A stretch of 64,000 nt of DNA from CAKMZU01 sp965248335 (GTDB taxonomy: Bacteria; Pseudomonadota; Gammaproteobacteria; Pseudomonadales; DT-91), in the NCBI GenBank assembly GCA_965248335.1, contig CBDFIY010000003.1:1302001-1366000 (forward strand), in the 5' to 3' direction. The notes under the pieces are model-generated. The model saw only the letters and a program-made list of their open reading frames with translations, was not told where the DNA came from and made no database searches. Position numbers and translations under genes: made by a program. Shown in pieces: positions 18,458 through 27,800 of the stretch. Position 1 is the stretch's first letter; the number at the start of each line of letters is the position of its first letter.

Positions 18458-21217
18458 TCAGGTCGCTTCGTTGCTCACTAATTCTATCGCCTTGATCTCT
18501 TCTTCTAAATCATGTGTTTTATGCCATTTAATCAGGTTGTTAGCTGCTCTATTCAATTGATCGATGTTGTGTTGGTAGGTGGAGAGGTCGTTTCGCTTAA
18601 GCGCATCTTCAAGTTCAAAGCAGGCTGCCCTTAATGACTCGACGCCTGTGTAACAGGTAGCCCCATGAAGTTTATGGACGGTATCCAGTAAGGCATCGAA
18701 ATTTTTATGCTGGTAAAGATGATTGATATTTTCAATATCATTGGCGAGTGATTGCATTAACAGTGAGAAAATTTCTAATGCAACAGGGGGGCGCTGTTTG
18801 GCGAGTTGTAAGCAGAGCGCTATATTAACCACTTGCAGTGCAGGTACTCGTTGAGTATTTTGTGCGTTATTCGTACACCAGTGCGTAATGGACGCTTTTA
18901 TTTGCTGCTCGTTAACAGGTTTTGTCAGGTAGTCATTCATGCCTGAGTTGAGTAAGGCTTTCTTCTCATCTGCCATGGCATGAGCAGTAAGGGCAATAAT
19001 CGGTGTTTGTCTGTGTTCACGGATCTTTTCGCTTGCCTCTACGCCATTCATGATCGGCATCCGTATATCCATAAAGATAATATCAGGATGATTGTCGAAG
19101 TCTTTCTGGACAGCTTCTGCGCCGTTTGATGCCTGTATAACTGTGATGCCTAAGTCTTCTAGGATAATGGTCAGCAACGCTAAATTTGCCGAATTATCAT
19201 CTACAGCCAGTGCCGTTATTTTTTGATGCAAAAATGTGCGAGGGGTAGGCTTAAGTGATTGTTCCTGTACAAGTTCGGGCGTGAGCGCTTGAGATAATGT
19301 GCGAATGAAAACATGCTCTCTCAGTGGTTTGTTGCAATGTAAAATATTTAACGCATGTAAACGTGGTAGATGCTCCAGCGAAAGGGGGGTCATGGCAACT
19401 ACCGGGCTTTTAGTCATGCTTTTAACCGCCTCGATCTTGTGCTGAATATCTTCTATCCTGCAAGTCGTTGAGAAGCCATAGACAACGGCATCAATATGAA
19501 AAAGCGCTACGGTTTCTTTTAGCTCTTCTATTGTTGCGGCTATTTGTACCTTGATGCCATGGTTTTCGAGTAAATGTTGCATCACAAGCTGTGTCGGCTC
19601 ATGTTGTTCGACGAGTGCAATGGCGAAACTGGCTAAAGGTTTGTCTGCTTTCAGTTGAGGTTGATCCTGCTTATCGAGTTCTAGAGAAAAATCGACTTGT
19701 GTCCCCTTACCTTTAATACTATTTAATCGGATGTTGCCATTCATTCGCTCGATCAACGTCTTGACGATACTTAGCCCTAAACCAGTGCCCCCATAATCCC
19801 TCGATATTGTGCTATTCGCCTGATGAAATGCTTTAAATAAATCAGCTTGTTGGGAATCTGACATGCCGATACCTGTATCGCTGATGGTACATTGTAAGTA
19901 GGCGGTTTTCGGTGATGAATCCTCAAGCTGAATGCGGATCATTATTTCACCTTTTTTAGTGAATTTAATGGCATTCGAGAGCAAGTTAAAAAAGATTTGT
20001 TTTATACGGGTAGGATCTGCAACAAGCTGAAGGGGCACATCTTTATAAATCATTAAGGTCACCTCAAGCTGTTTTTCGTAAGCAGAAGGTGCCAGCAGAC
20101 TGACGACTTCTTCAAGTGTTTTGCGGAAGTCGATAGGTGATTTGTCAAGAGAAAGCTTGTTGGCCTCTATTTTTGAAAAGTCCAATATGTCGTTAATGAT
20201 GGTCAACAAGCCTTCAGACGAAACTTGAATTGTTTCAAGGTATTCCATTTGTTGAGCAGATAGTGGGGTTTTTGAAAGAATGCGTGTAAAGCCGATGATG
20301 CCGTTAAGCGGTGTTCGAATTTCATGACTGGTATTAGCTAAGAACTCAGATTTTATCTGACTGGCTTTCATCGCTTCTTTTTGGGCCATCGAAAGTTCGA
20401 TATTTTGTACCTCTATCGTCTCGATAGTTTCTTGCAAATCGTTTGATGTGATTTCAACATTGTGCCGAAGCTCCCCAAACTCAGCCTCTTTTTTTTGGGT
20501 CATAAGGCTCAGTGCTTCAGCAATTTCTGCGAATTCTTTAATAGAGTAGTCTGCGGGGTGGGGGTGGGCTCCTTCCTCGGTAAAACGTTTAATGGCCTTT
20601 TTTATCTGATTAAGATCTTGGTTGGCACGTTGAGCGAAGATATAACCTAAGAGGATAGACAGTAAAAAGGCAACAAACAGGATAATGTTCTGTCGAATGC
20701 TCTGATGATAGCGTGCGATATTAAATTGACTGGTATTATATTCAATGACAATCCAGCCGAGATGATTGTTTTTTGGGTTATATACATCAAATAAATGGGT
20801 CTCACTGGAGAGGTTGCCTTTGGTGATGGGCTGTAAATAGGCAATGGTGTCGCCATCTTTGAGGGTTGTTGCTTCATAGCTGCTTGCGGCTGCAGTTTTT
20901 ATACGATCCTTTAATAAAAGTTTAGGGCCTGAATGTGCAAGCACATGACCTTGGTTATCAAAAATACAAACCGTACGCAGTGCTTGCTCCTCTAAGCTAA
21001 TATTGGCGATAGATTGCAGGGCATCCAATTGCTGGTTGAGTAATTGGTATTTGGCAATGTTGCCAATTTGCCTGGCTGTCGCTGCGCCGTGATCTTTAAA
21101 GAAGGTTGACATATCACTGGCATGCGAAAAGTTAAGATAAATGCCAATAGAAATAGCAATTAATGCAGGTGGTAAAGTGCTCAGTATGATGACTTGAGCG
21201 CGTATTCCTTTAAACAT
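18458..21217 (-). CDS. barA: Hybrid sensor histidine kinase BarA/GacS
   Basis: A 919-residue tripartite kinase that would phosphorylate a UvrY/GacA-type response regulator (not in this window) to control CsrA/RsmA small RNAs. Order of domains: transmembrane helix at the N-terminus, periplasmic sensor (to about 160), second membrane helix (about 173-193), HAMP, coiled coil, HisKA with His near 299 in NTSHEIRTPLNG, HATPase with N box NLLSNAIKFT (about 410) and GGTGLGLSI, a degenerate receiver that lacks the phospho-Asp (about 530-650), a true receiver with Asp near 715 (IIFMDIRMP), and an HPt domain with His near 849 (LHKLHGATC). This is the standard GacS layout. It is divergent from cysM, as in Pseudomonas. 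Confidence 0.92.
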   Translation of the reverse strand: MFKGIRAQVIILSTLPPALIAISIGIYLNFSHASDMSTFFKDHGAATARQIGNIAKYQLLNQQLDALQSIANISLEEQALRTVCIFDNQGHVLAHSGPKLLLKDRIKTAAASSYEATTLKDGDTIAYLQPITKGNLSSETHLFDVYNPKNNHLGWIVIEYNTSQFNIARYHQSIRQNIILFVAFLLSILLGYIFAQRANQDLNQIKKAIKRFTEEGAHPHPADYSIKEFAEIAEALSLMTQKKEAEFGELRHNVEITSNDLQETIETIEVQNIELSMAQKEAMKASQIKSEFLANTSHEIRTPLNGIIGFTRILSKTPLSAQQMEYLETIQVSSEGLLTIINDILDFSKIEANKLSLDKSPIDFRKTLEEVVSLLAPSAYEKQLEVTLMIYKDVPLQLVADPTRIKQIFFNLLSNAIKFTKKGEIMIRIQLEDSSPKTAYLQCTISDTGIGMSDSQQADLFKAFHQANSTISRDYGGTGLGLSIVKTLIERMNGNIRLNSIKGKGTQVDFSLELDKQDQPQLKADKPLASFAIALVEQHEPTQLVMQHLLENHGIKVQIAATIEELKETVALFHIDAVVYGFSTTCRIEDIQHKIEAVKSMTKSPVVAMTPLSLEHLPRLHALNILHCNKPLREHVFIRTLSQALTPELVQEQSLKPTPRTFLHQKITALAVDDNSANLALLTIILEDLGITVIQASNGAEAVQKDFDNHPDIIFMDIRMPIMNGVEASEKIREHRQTPIIALTAHAMADEKKALLNSGMNDYLTKPVNEQQIKASITHWCTNNAQNTQRVPALQVVNIALCLQLAKQRPPVALEIFSLLMQSLANDIENINHLYQHKNFDALLDTVHKLHGATCYTGVESLRAACFELEDALKRNDLSTYQHNIDQLNRAANNLIKWHKTHDLEEEIKAIELVSNEAT

Positions 21218-21363
21218 GAGCGTTTATTATTTTTTTGGTGGTTATTTTGTAGGATAAAAAATTATACTAGACCGAACACTTTTATTCGGTTCAGACCTTA
21301 AATTAACACAGTGCCATCGCTTAACAAGTATTCGAAGGCATTTATTTGACGAAGATAAAAAAT

Positions 21364-22269
21364 ATGGCAGAGCATTCAGAATTTCCAACCCTCGATCAAT
21401 GTATTGGGTCAACGCCTTTAGTGAGATTGCAACGACTGCATGCAGGAAACAATAATCAAATATTGGTTAAACTTGAAGGTAACAATCCTGCCGGTTCCGT
21501 CAAAGATCGCCCCGCGTATTATATGATTGACGCTGCAGAAAAAAGCGGGTTGATTAAAGAGGGTGATTGCCTGATAGAGGCCACGAGTGGGAATACCGGT
21601 ATTGCTTTGGCGATGGCTGCCGCAATCAAAGGCTATAAGCTAAAACTGATCATGCCAGAAAATGCCACTAAAGAAAGAAAGCAGGCAATGGCAGCCTATG
21701 GTGCAGAATTAATTGAAGTGTCGCAGGAGCAAGGCATGGAGGGAGCTAGAGATCTGGCATTAAAAATGCAAGCTGAAGGTGAAGGCTTAGTATTGGATCA
21801 ATTTACTAACCCCGGCTGCCCTGAGGCGCATTACTCTTCAATGGGGCCTGAGATATGGTCTCAGTCGAAGAGGACGGTCACCCATTTTATCAGTTCGATG
21901 GGAACAACCGGCACGATAATGGGAACCTCTAAATATTTAAAAGAGCAGAATGCTGATATCCAGATTATTGGTTTGGAGCCTTCGGAAGGCAGTGCAATAC
22001 CGGGCATTAGAAAATGGCCTGAAGTGTACCAGCCAGCATTTTTTGACAGAGAAAAACTTGATCAAGTGATTGAAATTAAGCAGGACGACGCTGAGTCAAT
22101 GATGCGAGAGCTTGCTCGTACAGAAGGTATTTTTGCCGGTGTCTCATCAGGTGGTGCGGTTTGGGCCGCTTTAAAACTTGCAGAAGAACTGAACAATGCC
22201 GTTATAGTCGCTATTATTTGTGATCGCGGTGATCGATATTTATCGACAGGTGTTTTTGCTGTTGATTGA
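21364..22269 (+). CDS. cysM: Cysteine synthase B (O-acetylserine sulfhydrylase, CysM type)
   Basis: A 301-residue PLP enzyme making L-cysteine from O-acetylserine and sulfide or thiosulfate. The ATG at 21364 gives a length close to E. coli CysM (303); the upstream TTG at 21346 is less likely. Landmarks: TLDQCIGSTPLVRLQ-like start, the PLP-lysine in PAGSVKDRP, the substrate loop TSGNTGI, the phosphate-binding GTTGTIMG, and the C-terminal GVSSGGAVWAAL. The KDRPA context, in place of KDRIA, favours the CysM over the CysK subgroup. It lies just upstream of relA; Pseudomonas usually has rlmD between them, and it is missing here. Confidence 0.92.
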   Translation: MAEHSEFPTLDQCIGSTPLVRLQRLHAGNNNQILVKLEGNNPAGSVKDRPAYYMIDAAEKSGLIKEGDCLIEATSGNTGIALAMAAAIKGYKLKLIMPENATKERKQAMAAYGAELIEVSQEQGMEGARDLALKMQAEGEGLVLDQFTNPGCPEAHYSSMGPEIWSQSKRTVTHFISSMGTTGTIMGTSKYLKEQNADIQIIGLEPSEGSAIPGIRKWPEVYQPAFFDREKLDQVIEIKQDDAESMMRELARTEGIFAGVSSGGAVWAALKLAEELNNAVIVAIICDRGDRYLSTGVFAVD

Positions 22270-22317
22270 ACAGCAGAGATAACGGCCGGTAGAGATGAAT
22301 CAATATAAGAGAAAGTT

Positions 22318-24573
22318 ATGGTTCAAGTCAGAGATGCCTACCCTTTAGATGAGAAGGGTAAGGTAGATATCCCGCGCTGGATAGCGCGACTTCCTATCAA
22401 AGAGAATGAGAAAGTCTCTTCGGAAAAGCTCTTGTTGGCCGCAGAAATAGCGCAGGCACATGATAATACTGAAGAAGAGGGGATGCAGCACTGGGGGAAA
22501 TCCTATAGTCGCTTTTTAACCGGTCTTGAAATGGCTGAGATCCTGACAGACCTCAATCTTGATGAAAATGCGTTGGTTGCTGCAATGCTTTATCGCTGTG
22601 TTCGAGAGGGTGCGCTGTCGGCAGAACAAATTAAAGCACTCTTCGGTGAGTCTGTTGCGCACTTGATTGATGGTGTATTAAAGATGGCCGTGATCAGTGA
22701 TTCGGAAGCTGCCATATCGAAAAGTAAGGTTTTAGGGCAAAAATCTGCTCAATCTGACCACGCAAGGAAAATGCTTGTTGCCATGGTAGATGATGTGCGT
22801 ATGGCGCTCATCAAACTTGCCGAGCGAACCTGTGCGATTCGTGCTGTAAAAAATAAACCGAGTCGCCGTTACAAAGTAGCCCGCGAGATCTTTCAGATTT
22901 ATGCGCCTCTTGCTCATCGCTTGGGGATTGGCCATATAAAATGGGAACTCGAAGATTTAAGTTTCCGCTATATTGATCCTGACGCTTATAAGCGGGTCGC
23001 GTCATTATTGGATGAACGTAGGCTTGACCGGCAGACTTTTATCAATGATGTGACAGCGCAACTCAACCACGAACTACAAGCGGCTAATATTCAGGGTGAG
23101 GTGTTTGGTCGTGCCAAACATATATACAGTATCTGGCGAAAAATGCAGTTAAAGCGCATCGACTTTTCAGAGGTTTATGATATTCGAGCTATGCGTATTT
23201 TAGTGAGTGATGTGAGGGAATGCTATTCAGTCTTGGGGATTGTGCATACTTTATGGAAAGCTATCCCTAATGAATTTGATGATTATATCGCTCTTCCCAA
23301 AAAGAACGGCTACCGCTCTTTGCATACGGCTGTGTTTGGCCCAGGCGGAAAAGTGCTAGAAATTCAAATTCGTAGCTACAGTATGCATCAAGAGGCAGAG
23401 TTTGGTGTCTGTGCGCATTGGCAGTATAAAGGTGCGGATGGCGCAAGCGGTTCAGCGAAAGATTATGAAGAAAAGATTGCCTGGTTAAAGCGTGTTATTG
23501 ATGAGTCCGATGATTTAGAAAATTTTAATCAAATAGCTCAGGAATGGAGTAGTGATATTGAGCACAGTCAGATCTATGCCTTTACACCAAAAGGTCATGT
23601 CATAGAGCTGCCTATTGGTGCAACACCTTTGGATTTTGCTTATCGTGTGCATACTGAGATCGGGCACAGATGTCGAGGTGCAAAAGTTAACGGGCGTATT
23701 GTGCCTTTAACCTACATTTTGGAGAATGGTCAGCAAGTCGATATTTTGACCTCGAATGAGCCGGAGCCGAGTCGCGAGTGGCTAAGGCCAACTTTGGGTT
23801 ATCTGAAAACAAACCGAGCACGTGCGAAGGTTCGTTATTGGTTTAAGTTACGCGATCGAGATCAAAATATTGCTACTGGGCGTGCATTGATTGAGCGAGA
23901 ATTTAAGCGTTTATCTCTGGGCAGTTTTGATTATAAGGCGGTTGCAAACTCCCTTAATTTTCAGACTGTTGAAGACATGTTCGCCGCTGTTGGTTCAAGT
24001 GATATGGGTACAGGTGCGATTCTTCGTACGGCTCAATCTATGATTGAAAAAGACACCGATGTTCAGCTGGAGCTAGCTGAGAATTGGGCGAAGGCACAGC
24101 CAGTTGTTTCCGGCAAGCCTGATGAAATTCATATTGATGGTACGGGTAATATGCTGACGGTGATGGCAGCCTGCTGCAAGCCATTACCGGGTGATAGAAT
24201 TGGTGGTTATGTCACCGTTGGGCGAGGTGTATCCATTCATCGAATGGATTGTACGCAGTTTTTGAATCTGCAAAAGCGTGAATCAGAACGTATTATTGAA
24301 GTGAGCTGGGGAGATAAACCTAGACGTATTTACCCTGTTGATATTCAGGTAGAGGCCTATGATCGATCAGGTTTATTGAGAGATATCACGATTCTGTTGG
24401 CCAATGAGAAAGTCAATGTGCTCTCGGTGAATACGATAACCGATCAGTCTGATAATACGGCAAATATGCAGTTAACGATTGAAATTTCAGGGATTGAATG
24501 GCTGAGTCATGTATTAGCGAAGATTGATCAACTGTCTAATGTGATTCGTGTGTATCGCGTGGTAAGCCGATGA
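22318..24573 (+). CDS. relA: GTP pyrophosphokinase RelA, (p)ppGpp synthetase I
   Basis: A 751-residue stringent-response enzyme that makes pppGpp on ribosomes holding uncharged tRNA. The N-terminal HD-type domain has lost the metal-binding residues (LVAAMLYRCVREG where hydrolases have an HDTxED-type motif), which marks RelA, a synthetase only, and not SpoT. The synthetase domain follows (about 235-370; RAKHIYSIWRKM, EVYDIRAMRI, KNGYRSLHT). Then come a TGS domain (about 420-480; YAFTPKGHVIELP), a Cys-rich zinc-finger-like segment (AACCKPLPGDRIGGY) and a C-terminal ACT domain. An AGAGAAAG site precedes the ATG. The stop overlaps the mazG start by 4 bp, so the two are co-translated. Confidence 0.95.
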   Translation: MVQVRDAYPLDEKGKVDIPRWIARLPIKENEKVSSEKLLLAAEIAQAHDNTEEEGMQHWGKSYSRFLTGLEMAEILTDLNLDENALVAAMLYRCVREGALSAEQIKALFGESVAHLIDGVLKMAVISDSEAAISKSKVLGQKSAQSDHARKMLVAMVDDVRMALIKLAERTCAIRAVKNKPSRRYKVAREIFQIYAPLAHRLGIGHIKWELEDLSFRYIDPDAYKRVASLLDERRLDRQTFINDVTAQLNHELQAANIQGEVFGRAKHIYSIWRKMQLKRIDFSEVYDIRAMRILVSDVRECYSVLGIVHTLWKAIPNEFDDYIALPKKNGYRSLHTAVFGPGGKVLEIQIRSYSMHQEAEFGVCAHWQYKGADGASGSAKDYEEKIAWLKRVIDESDDLENFNQIAQEWSSDIEHSQIYAFTPKGHVIELPIGATPLDFAYRVHTEIGHRCRGAKVNGRIVPLTYILENGQQVDILTSNEPEPSREWLRPTLGYLKTNRARAKVRYWFKLRDRDQNIATGRALIEREFKRLSLGSFDYKAVANSLNFQTVEDMFAAVGSSDMGTGAILRTAQSMIEKDTDVQLELAENWAKAQPVVSGKPDEIHIDGTGNMLTVMAACCKPLPGDRIGGYVTVGRGVSIHRMDCTQFLNLQKRESERIIEVSWGDKPRRIYPVDIQVEAYDRSGLLRDITILLANEKVNVLSVNTITDQSDNTANMQLTIEISGIEWLSHVLAKIDQLSNVIRVYRVVSR

Positions 24574-25289
24574 GTGATTTCTCCTGTAATACCAAGAGTT
24601 ATGCTATCGAAAATCTACTTTATCTTATGCAGCGCTTGAGAGATCCTAGTTCGGGTTGTCCGTGGGATATTAAACAAAGCTTCGAATCAATCACGCCCTC
24701 AACCATCGAGGAAGCTTATGAGCTGGTAGATGCCATTGAGCAAGGACAAATGCCGCAGATTAAAGAGGAGTTGGGCGATGTGCTTTTCCAGGTTGTTTTT
24801 TATGCGCAAATGGCTGAAGAGCAAGGGGATTTTAATTTTCATGACATTGTCGATGGATTAACCGCAAAATTGATTCGGCGGCATCCACATGTTTTCCCGA
24901 CAGGCAATCTTCATGAGCAGGTGAAGGTTGATCTTGATGAAGCCGAGGTGAAAAAACAATGGGAGGCGATAAAACAACAAGAGCGCGCAGGAAAAGCATT
25001 AACTGGGCGTTTTGATGACATTCCGCAAGCCCTGCCTGCATTGTCTCGTGCACAGAAGATAGTAAAACGTCAACGTGAAGGACAAGCACTATCGATAGAT
25101 GAAGAAATCACTGCATTGCAGAAAACATTGAAGCAGCTGGAAGGTAAAGATGTGCTAGATGCCGAGAAGGTCATTGGGGAAATACTGTTTGACACGGTTA
25201 AGCTCGCTAAATGCCTGAAAATTGATGCAGAAAAAGCGCTGAGAAAGGCCAATGATGATGTGATAAATCAATTTAATCGCAGCGTTTAA
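24570..25289 (+). CDS. mazG: Nucleoside triphosphate pyrophosphohydrolase MazG
   Basis: A 239-residue all-alpha NTP pyrophosphatase that hydrolyses (d)NTPs to NMP and PPi; in E. coli it also helps lower ppGpp, which fits its place after relA. Two MazG repeats are visible. The first (about 10-120) has the metal-binding EExxE motif in TIEEAYELVDAI and ELGDVLFQVVFYA; the second (about 130-235) is more divergent. The segment RRHPHVFP is a family marker. The ATG overlaps the relA stop in ATGA, suggesting translational coupling. Confidence 0.93.
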   Translation: MSDFSCNTKSYAIENLLYLMQRLRDPSSGCPWDIKQSFESITPSTIEEAYELVDAIEQGQMPQIKEELGDVLFQVVFYAQMAEEQGDFNFHDIVDGLTAKLIRRHPHVFPTGNLHEQVKVDLDEAEVKKQWEAIKQQERAGKALTGRFDDIPQALPALSRAQKIVKRQREGQALSIDEEITALQKTLKQLEGKDVLDAEKVIGEILFDTVKLAKCLKIDAEKALRKANDDVINQFNRSV

Positions 25290-25459
25290 GTTGTTTCAAG
25301 TAGGAAAACGCCCTGATTTCACCGATAAAAAAGCATTTTTTGGTTGGTGGTGGGCGTCAAATTCGACTTGTGTCGGACTTCTCAACGCTGTAAGGTTGCG
25401 TTTCTAAAAATAGCGTGGGTTTTCCCGCCCTGATAACTATCATCATGGAGTCTTCTGAC

Positions 25460-26113
25460 ATGCGTTTAATTTTATTGGGTGCGCCTGGCGCCGGAAAAGG
25501 TACACAAGCCCAATTTATTTGCCAGAAATTCAATATCCCGCAGATTTCCACGGGCGATATGCTGCGTGCTGCAATTAAAGCAGAAACAGCGTTAGGGCTT
25601 AAAGTTAAAGATGTCATGGCCTCTGGCGGCCTCGTGTCTGATGAGATTATCATTGCGCTTGTTAAAGAGCGTATTACCGAAGATGATTGCAAAAATGGCT
25701 TTTTATTCGATGGTTTTCCGCGCACGATTCCTCAAGCCGAAGCGTTGGTAGATGCGGGTGTTGATTTGGACTATGTTGTTGAAATTGCAGTTGAAGATCA
25801 GGAGATCATCGCTCGGCTATCTGGCCGTCGCGTTCACCCTGGCTCAGGACGTGTTTATCATATTGAGCATAATGCACCGAAAACCGAGGGTGTAGATGAT
25901 GTTACGGGTGAGGCATTAATACAGCGTGAAGATGACCAAGAAGAAACCGTTAAAAAACGTTTAGCGGTTTATCATGAGCAAACCGCACCTTTAGTGGATT
26001 TTTATCAAGGCATGGCAGGTGACAGCGCGCCTCAATATGTGAAAGTGCTCGGTGTTGGTTCTGTTGATGAGATCAAACAGAGTATCGTTGAGGCTTTAGT
26101 CGCTAACGCTTAA
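25460..26113 (+). CDS. adk: Adenylate kinase
   Basis: A 217-residue kinase that interconverts ATP + AMP and 2 ADP. The ATG at 25460 is chosen because it starts MRLILLGAPGAGKGTQ at the P-loop (residues 7-15), as in E. coli Adk, with GGAG about nine bases upstream; an in-frame GTG at 25415 would add 15 atypical residues. Other marks: STGDMLRAA (AMP site), DGFPRTIPQA, and a long LID domain (about 120-160; GRRVHPGSGRVYH) without zinc cysteines. It heads a run of genes in the same direction (hemH, tsaB, uppP). Confidence 0.95.
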   Translation: MRLILLGAPGAGKGTQAQFICQKFNIPQISTGDMLRAAIKAETALGLKVKDVMASGGLVSDEIIIALVKERITEDDCKNGFLFDGFPRTIPQAEALVDAGVDLDYVVEIAVEDQEIIARLSGRRVHPGSGRVYHIEHNAPKTEGVDDVTGEALIQREDDQEETVKKRLAVYHEQTAPLVDFYQGMAGDSAPQYVKVLGVGSVDEIKQSIVEALVANA

Positions 26114-26140
26114 TCAAATTGTGATTGGGGAAGGTGCTGA

Positions 26141-27124
26141 ATGAAAGCGTCAACGGCAATTTTGTTAGTGAATCTTGGTACGCCCACAGAAGCGACTGAA
26201 ACCTCAGTAAGGCAATTTCTTAGGCCTTTCCTGCGTGACAGGCGCGTCGTTGAAATCCCACGGCCACTCTGGTGGCTGATTCTGAATGCGTTTATCTTAC
26301 CCTTTCGGCCAAAAGCCATTGCTAAGAACTATGCGGCTTTGTTTCAAGAGGCGGGCGGTTCACCGCTTCGGCTTTATACCGAGTCACAAGTAAAAAAACT
26401 TCGGCATCTAGTACATGCAGATGACGTTTTAGTCGATTATGCATTTACCTACGGTGAGCCAAGTCTGCAATCGCAGCTTGATAAGTATAAGAGGCTGGTT
26501 GATCGTGTCATTATTTTGCCTTTATATCCGCAGTATTCTTGCTCGACCACAGCCGCACTTTATGACCAGCTCGCAGCCTATAATATGAAGCAGCGAGACT
26601 GCGTTGATGCCTACATTATCAAGCAATATTATCAAATGCCAGCTTATCGAAAAGCCTTGGCAGATTCGGTTCGTCGTGCGTGGCACATGAGCGGGAGAGG
26701 AGAGCATTTGTTGATGTCTTACCATGGCGTTCCGAAAGCGTATCAAAAAAAGGGCGACCCTTATTATCAGCAATGTTTGGATACATCGAGGTATTTAGCG
26801 GAAGATTTAGGGTTGGCCTCTGAAGAGTATACGGTCAGTTTTCAGTCACGGCTAGGTAAGGCTGAGTGGCTGAAGCCTTATACGGATGAGACGGTAAAGG
26901 CGCTTGCTGTTGCGGGTGTCAAAAACCTTGATGTTGTCTGTCCTTCTTTCTCCGTAGATTGCTTAGAGACTTTAGAAGAAATCGCCGTTGAAAATAACGA
27001 TTATTTCACCGAAAAAGGCGGCGATCAGTTGCGGCTGATTCCTTGTTTAAATGACAGTGATGCGCATATTCAAATGATGGCTGAGATTGTTGCCCCCTTT
27101 ATCAAAGAGTCGGTACATGCGTAA
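26141..27124 (+). CDS. hemH: Ferrochelatase
   Basis: A 327-residue enzyme that inserts Fe2+ into protoporphyrin IX, the last step of haem synthesis. The N-terminus ILLVNLGTP and the catalytic His segment MSYHGVPKAY are diagnostic, as are KGDPYYQQC, VSFQSRLGKAEWLKPYT and the acidic motif CPSFSVDCLETLEEI. Placement 27 bp after adk and overlapping tsaB by 8 bp suggests one transcript. Haem supply also serves the cytochrome b subunits of succinate dehydrogenase encoded elsewhere in this window. Confidence 0.94.
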   Translation: MKASTAILLVNLGTPTEATETSVRQFLRPFLRDRRVVEIPRPLWWLILNAFILPFRPKAIAKNYAALFQEAGGSPLRLYTESQVKKLRHLVHADDVLVDYAFTYGEPSLQSQLDKYKRLVDRVIILPLYPQYSCSTTAALYDQLAAYNMKQRDCVDAYIIKQYYQMPAYRKALADSVRRAWHMSGRGEHLLMSYHGVPKAYQKKGDPYYQQCLDTSRYLAEDLGLASEEYTVSFQSRLGKAEWLKPYTDETVKALAVAGVKNLDVVCPSFSVDCLETLEEIAVENNDYFTEKGGDQLRLIPCLNDSDAHIQMMAEIVAPFIKESVHA

Positions 27125-27797
27125 ATTGTTAGCACTTGAAACAAGTTCAGATCTTTGTACAGTAGTCCTAAAAACACAGAAGGCCGTGTTTGTTCGAGAA
27201 ACGCAAGGCGTGCGTTCTCATAGCGAACATCTCCTCCCTTTTATTGAAAGCTTGTTGCACGAAGCTGGACTTAGCCTTCAACATTTGGATGGCTTGGCAT
27301 TCTCAGCAGGCCCTGGTTCCTTTACCGGCATTCGTTTGGCTGCCTCCATTGTCAAAGCCCTCGCTTATGCCAGCCAAAAACCGGTCATTAGCCTCAGTAG
27401 TCTGTACGTTTGCGCGCAAACTTTTTTCCGTACTTTTCCTGAGTATCAAACGGTAACAGTGATTAATGATGCGCGTATGGGCGATCTTTATGTGGGCTGT
27501 TATCAGCAAACGGGTGTAGGTTGCGAAGCTATCGTGCCGGATAAAATGATAAAAGTTGCTAACTTAGGTGAAATTACAACAGAAGCTATAGCGGGTGATG
27601 CAGAAACGATTTTATCGGAAAAAGAGAGGGCATTTTCCATTAGGCCACATGCTTTGGATGTGCTCAGCCTAGCCGAAAATGCGTTTGAGCGCGGTGAGTA
27701 TACTTCAGGCATTGATGCACAGCCTGTCTATTTACGCGATAAGTCCAGCTGGAAAACAATCGACGAGCAAAAAAAGCAGAAGAAGCAAAAAGGATAA
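27117..27797 (+). CDS. tsaB: tRNA threonylcarbamoyladenosine biosynthesis protein TsaB
   Basis: A 226-residue ASKHA-fold protein, partner of TsaD and TsaE in making the universal t6A37 modification of ANN-decoding tRNAs. The start ATG at 27117 overlaps the hemH stop by 8 bp and gives the family start MRKLLALETSSDLCTV. Other features are SEHLLPFIESLL and the ASKHA glycine motif FSAGPGSFTGIRLAAS. The C-terminus is unusually Lys/Gln-rich (KKQKKQKG). The uppP ATG follows after 3 bp. Confidence 0.92.
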   Translation: MRKLLALETSSDLCTVVLKTQKAVFVRETQGVRSHSEHLLPFIESLLHEAGLSLQHLDGLAFSAGPGSFTGIRLAASIVKALAYASQKPVISLSSLYVCAQTFFRTFPEYQTVTVINDARMGDLYVGCYQQTGVGCEAIVPDKMIKVANLGEITTEAIAGDAETILSEKERAFSIRPHALDVLSLAENAFERGEYTSGIDAQPVYLRDKSSWKTIDEQKKQKKQKG

Positions 27798-27800
27798 CTT

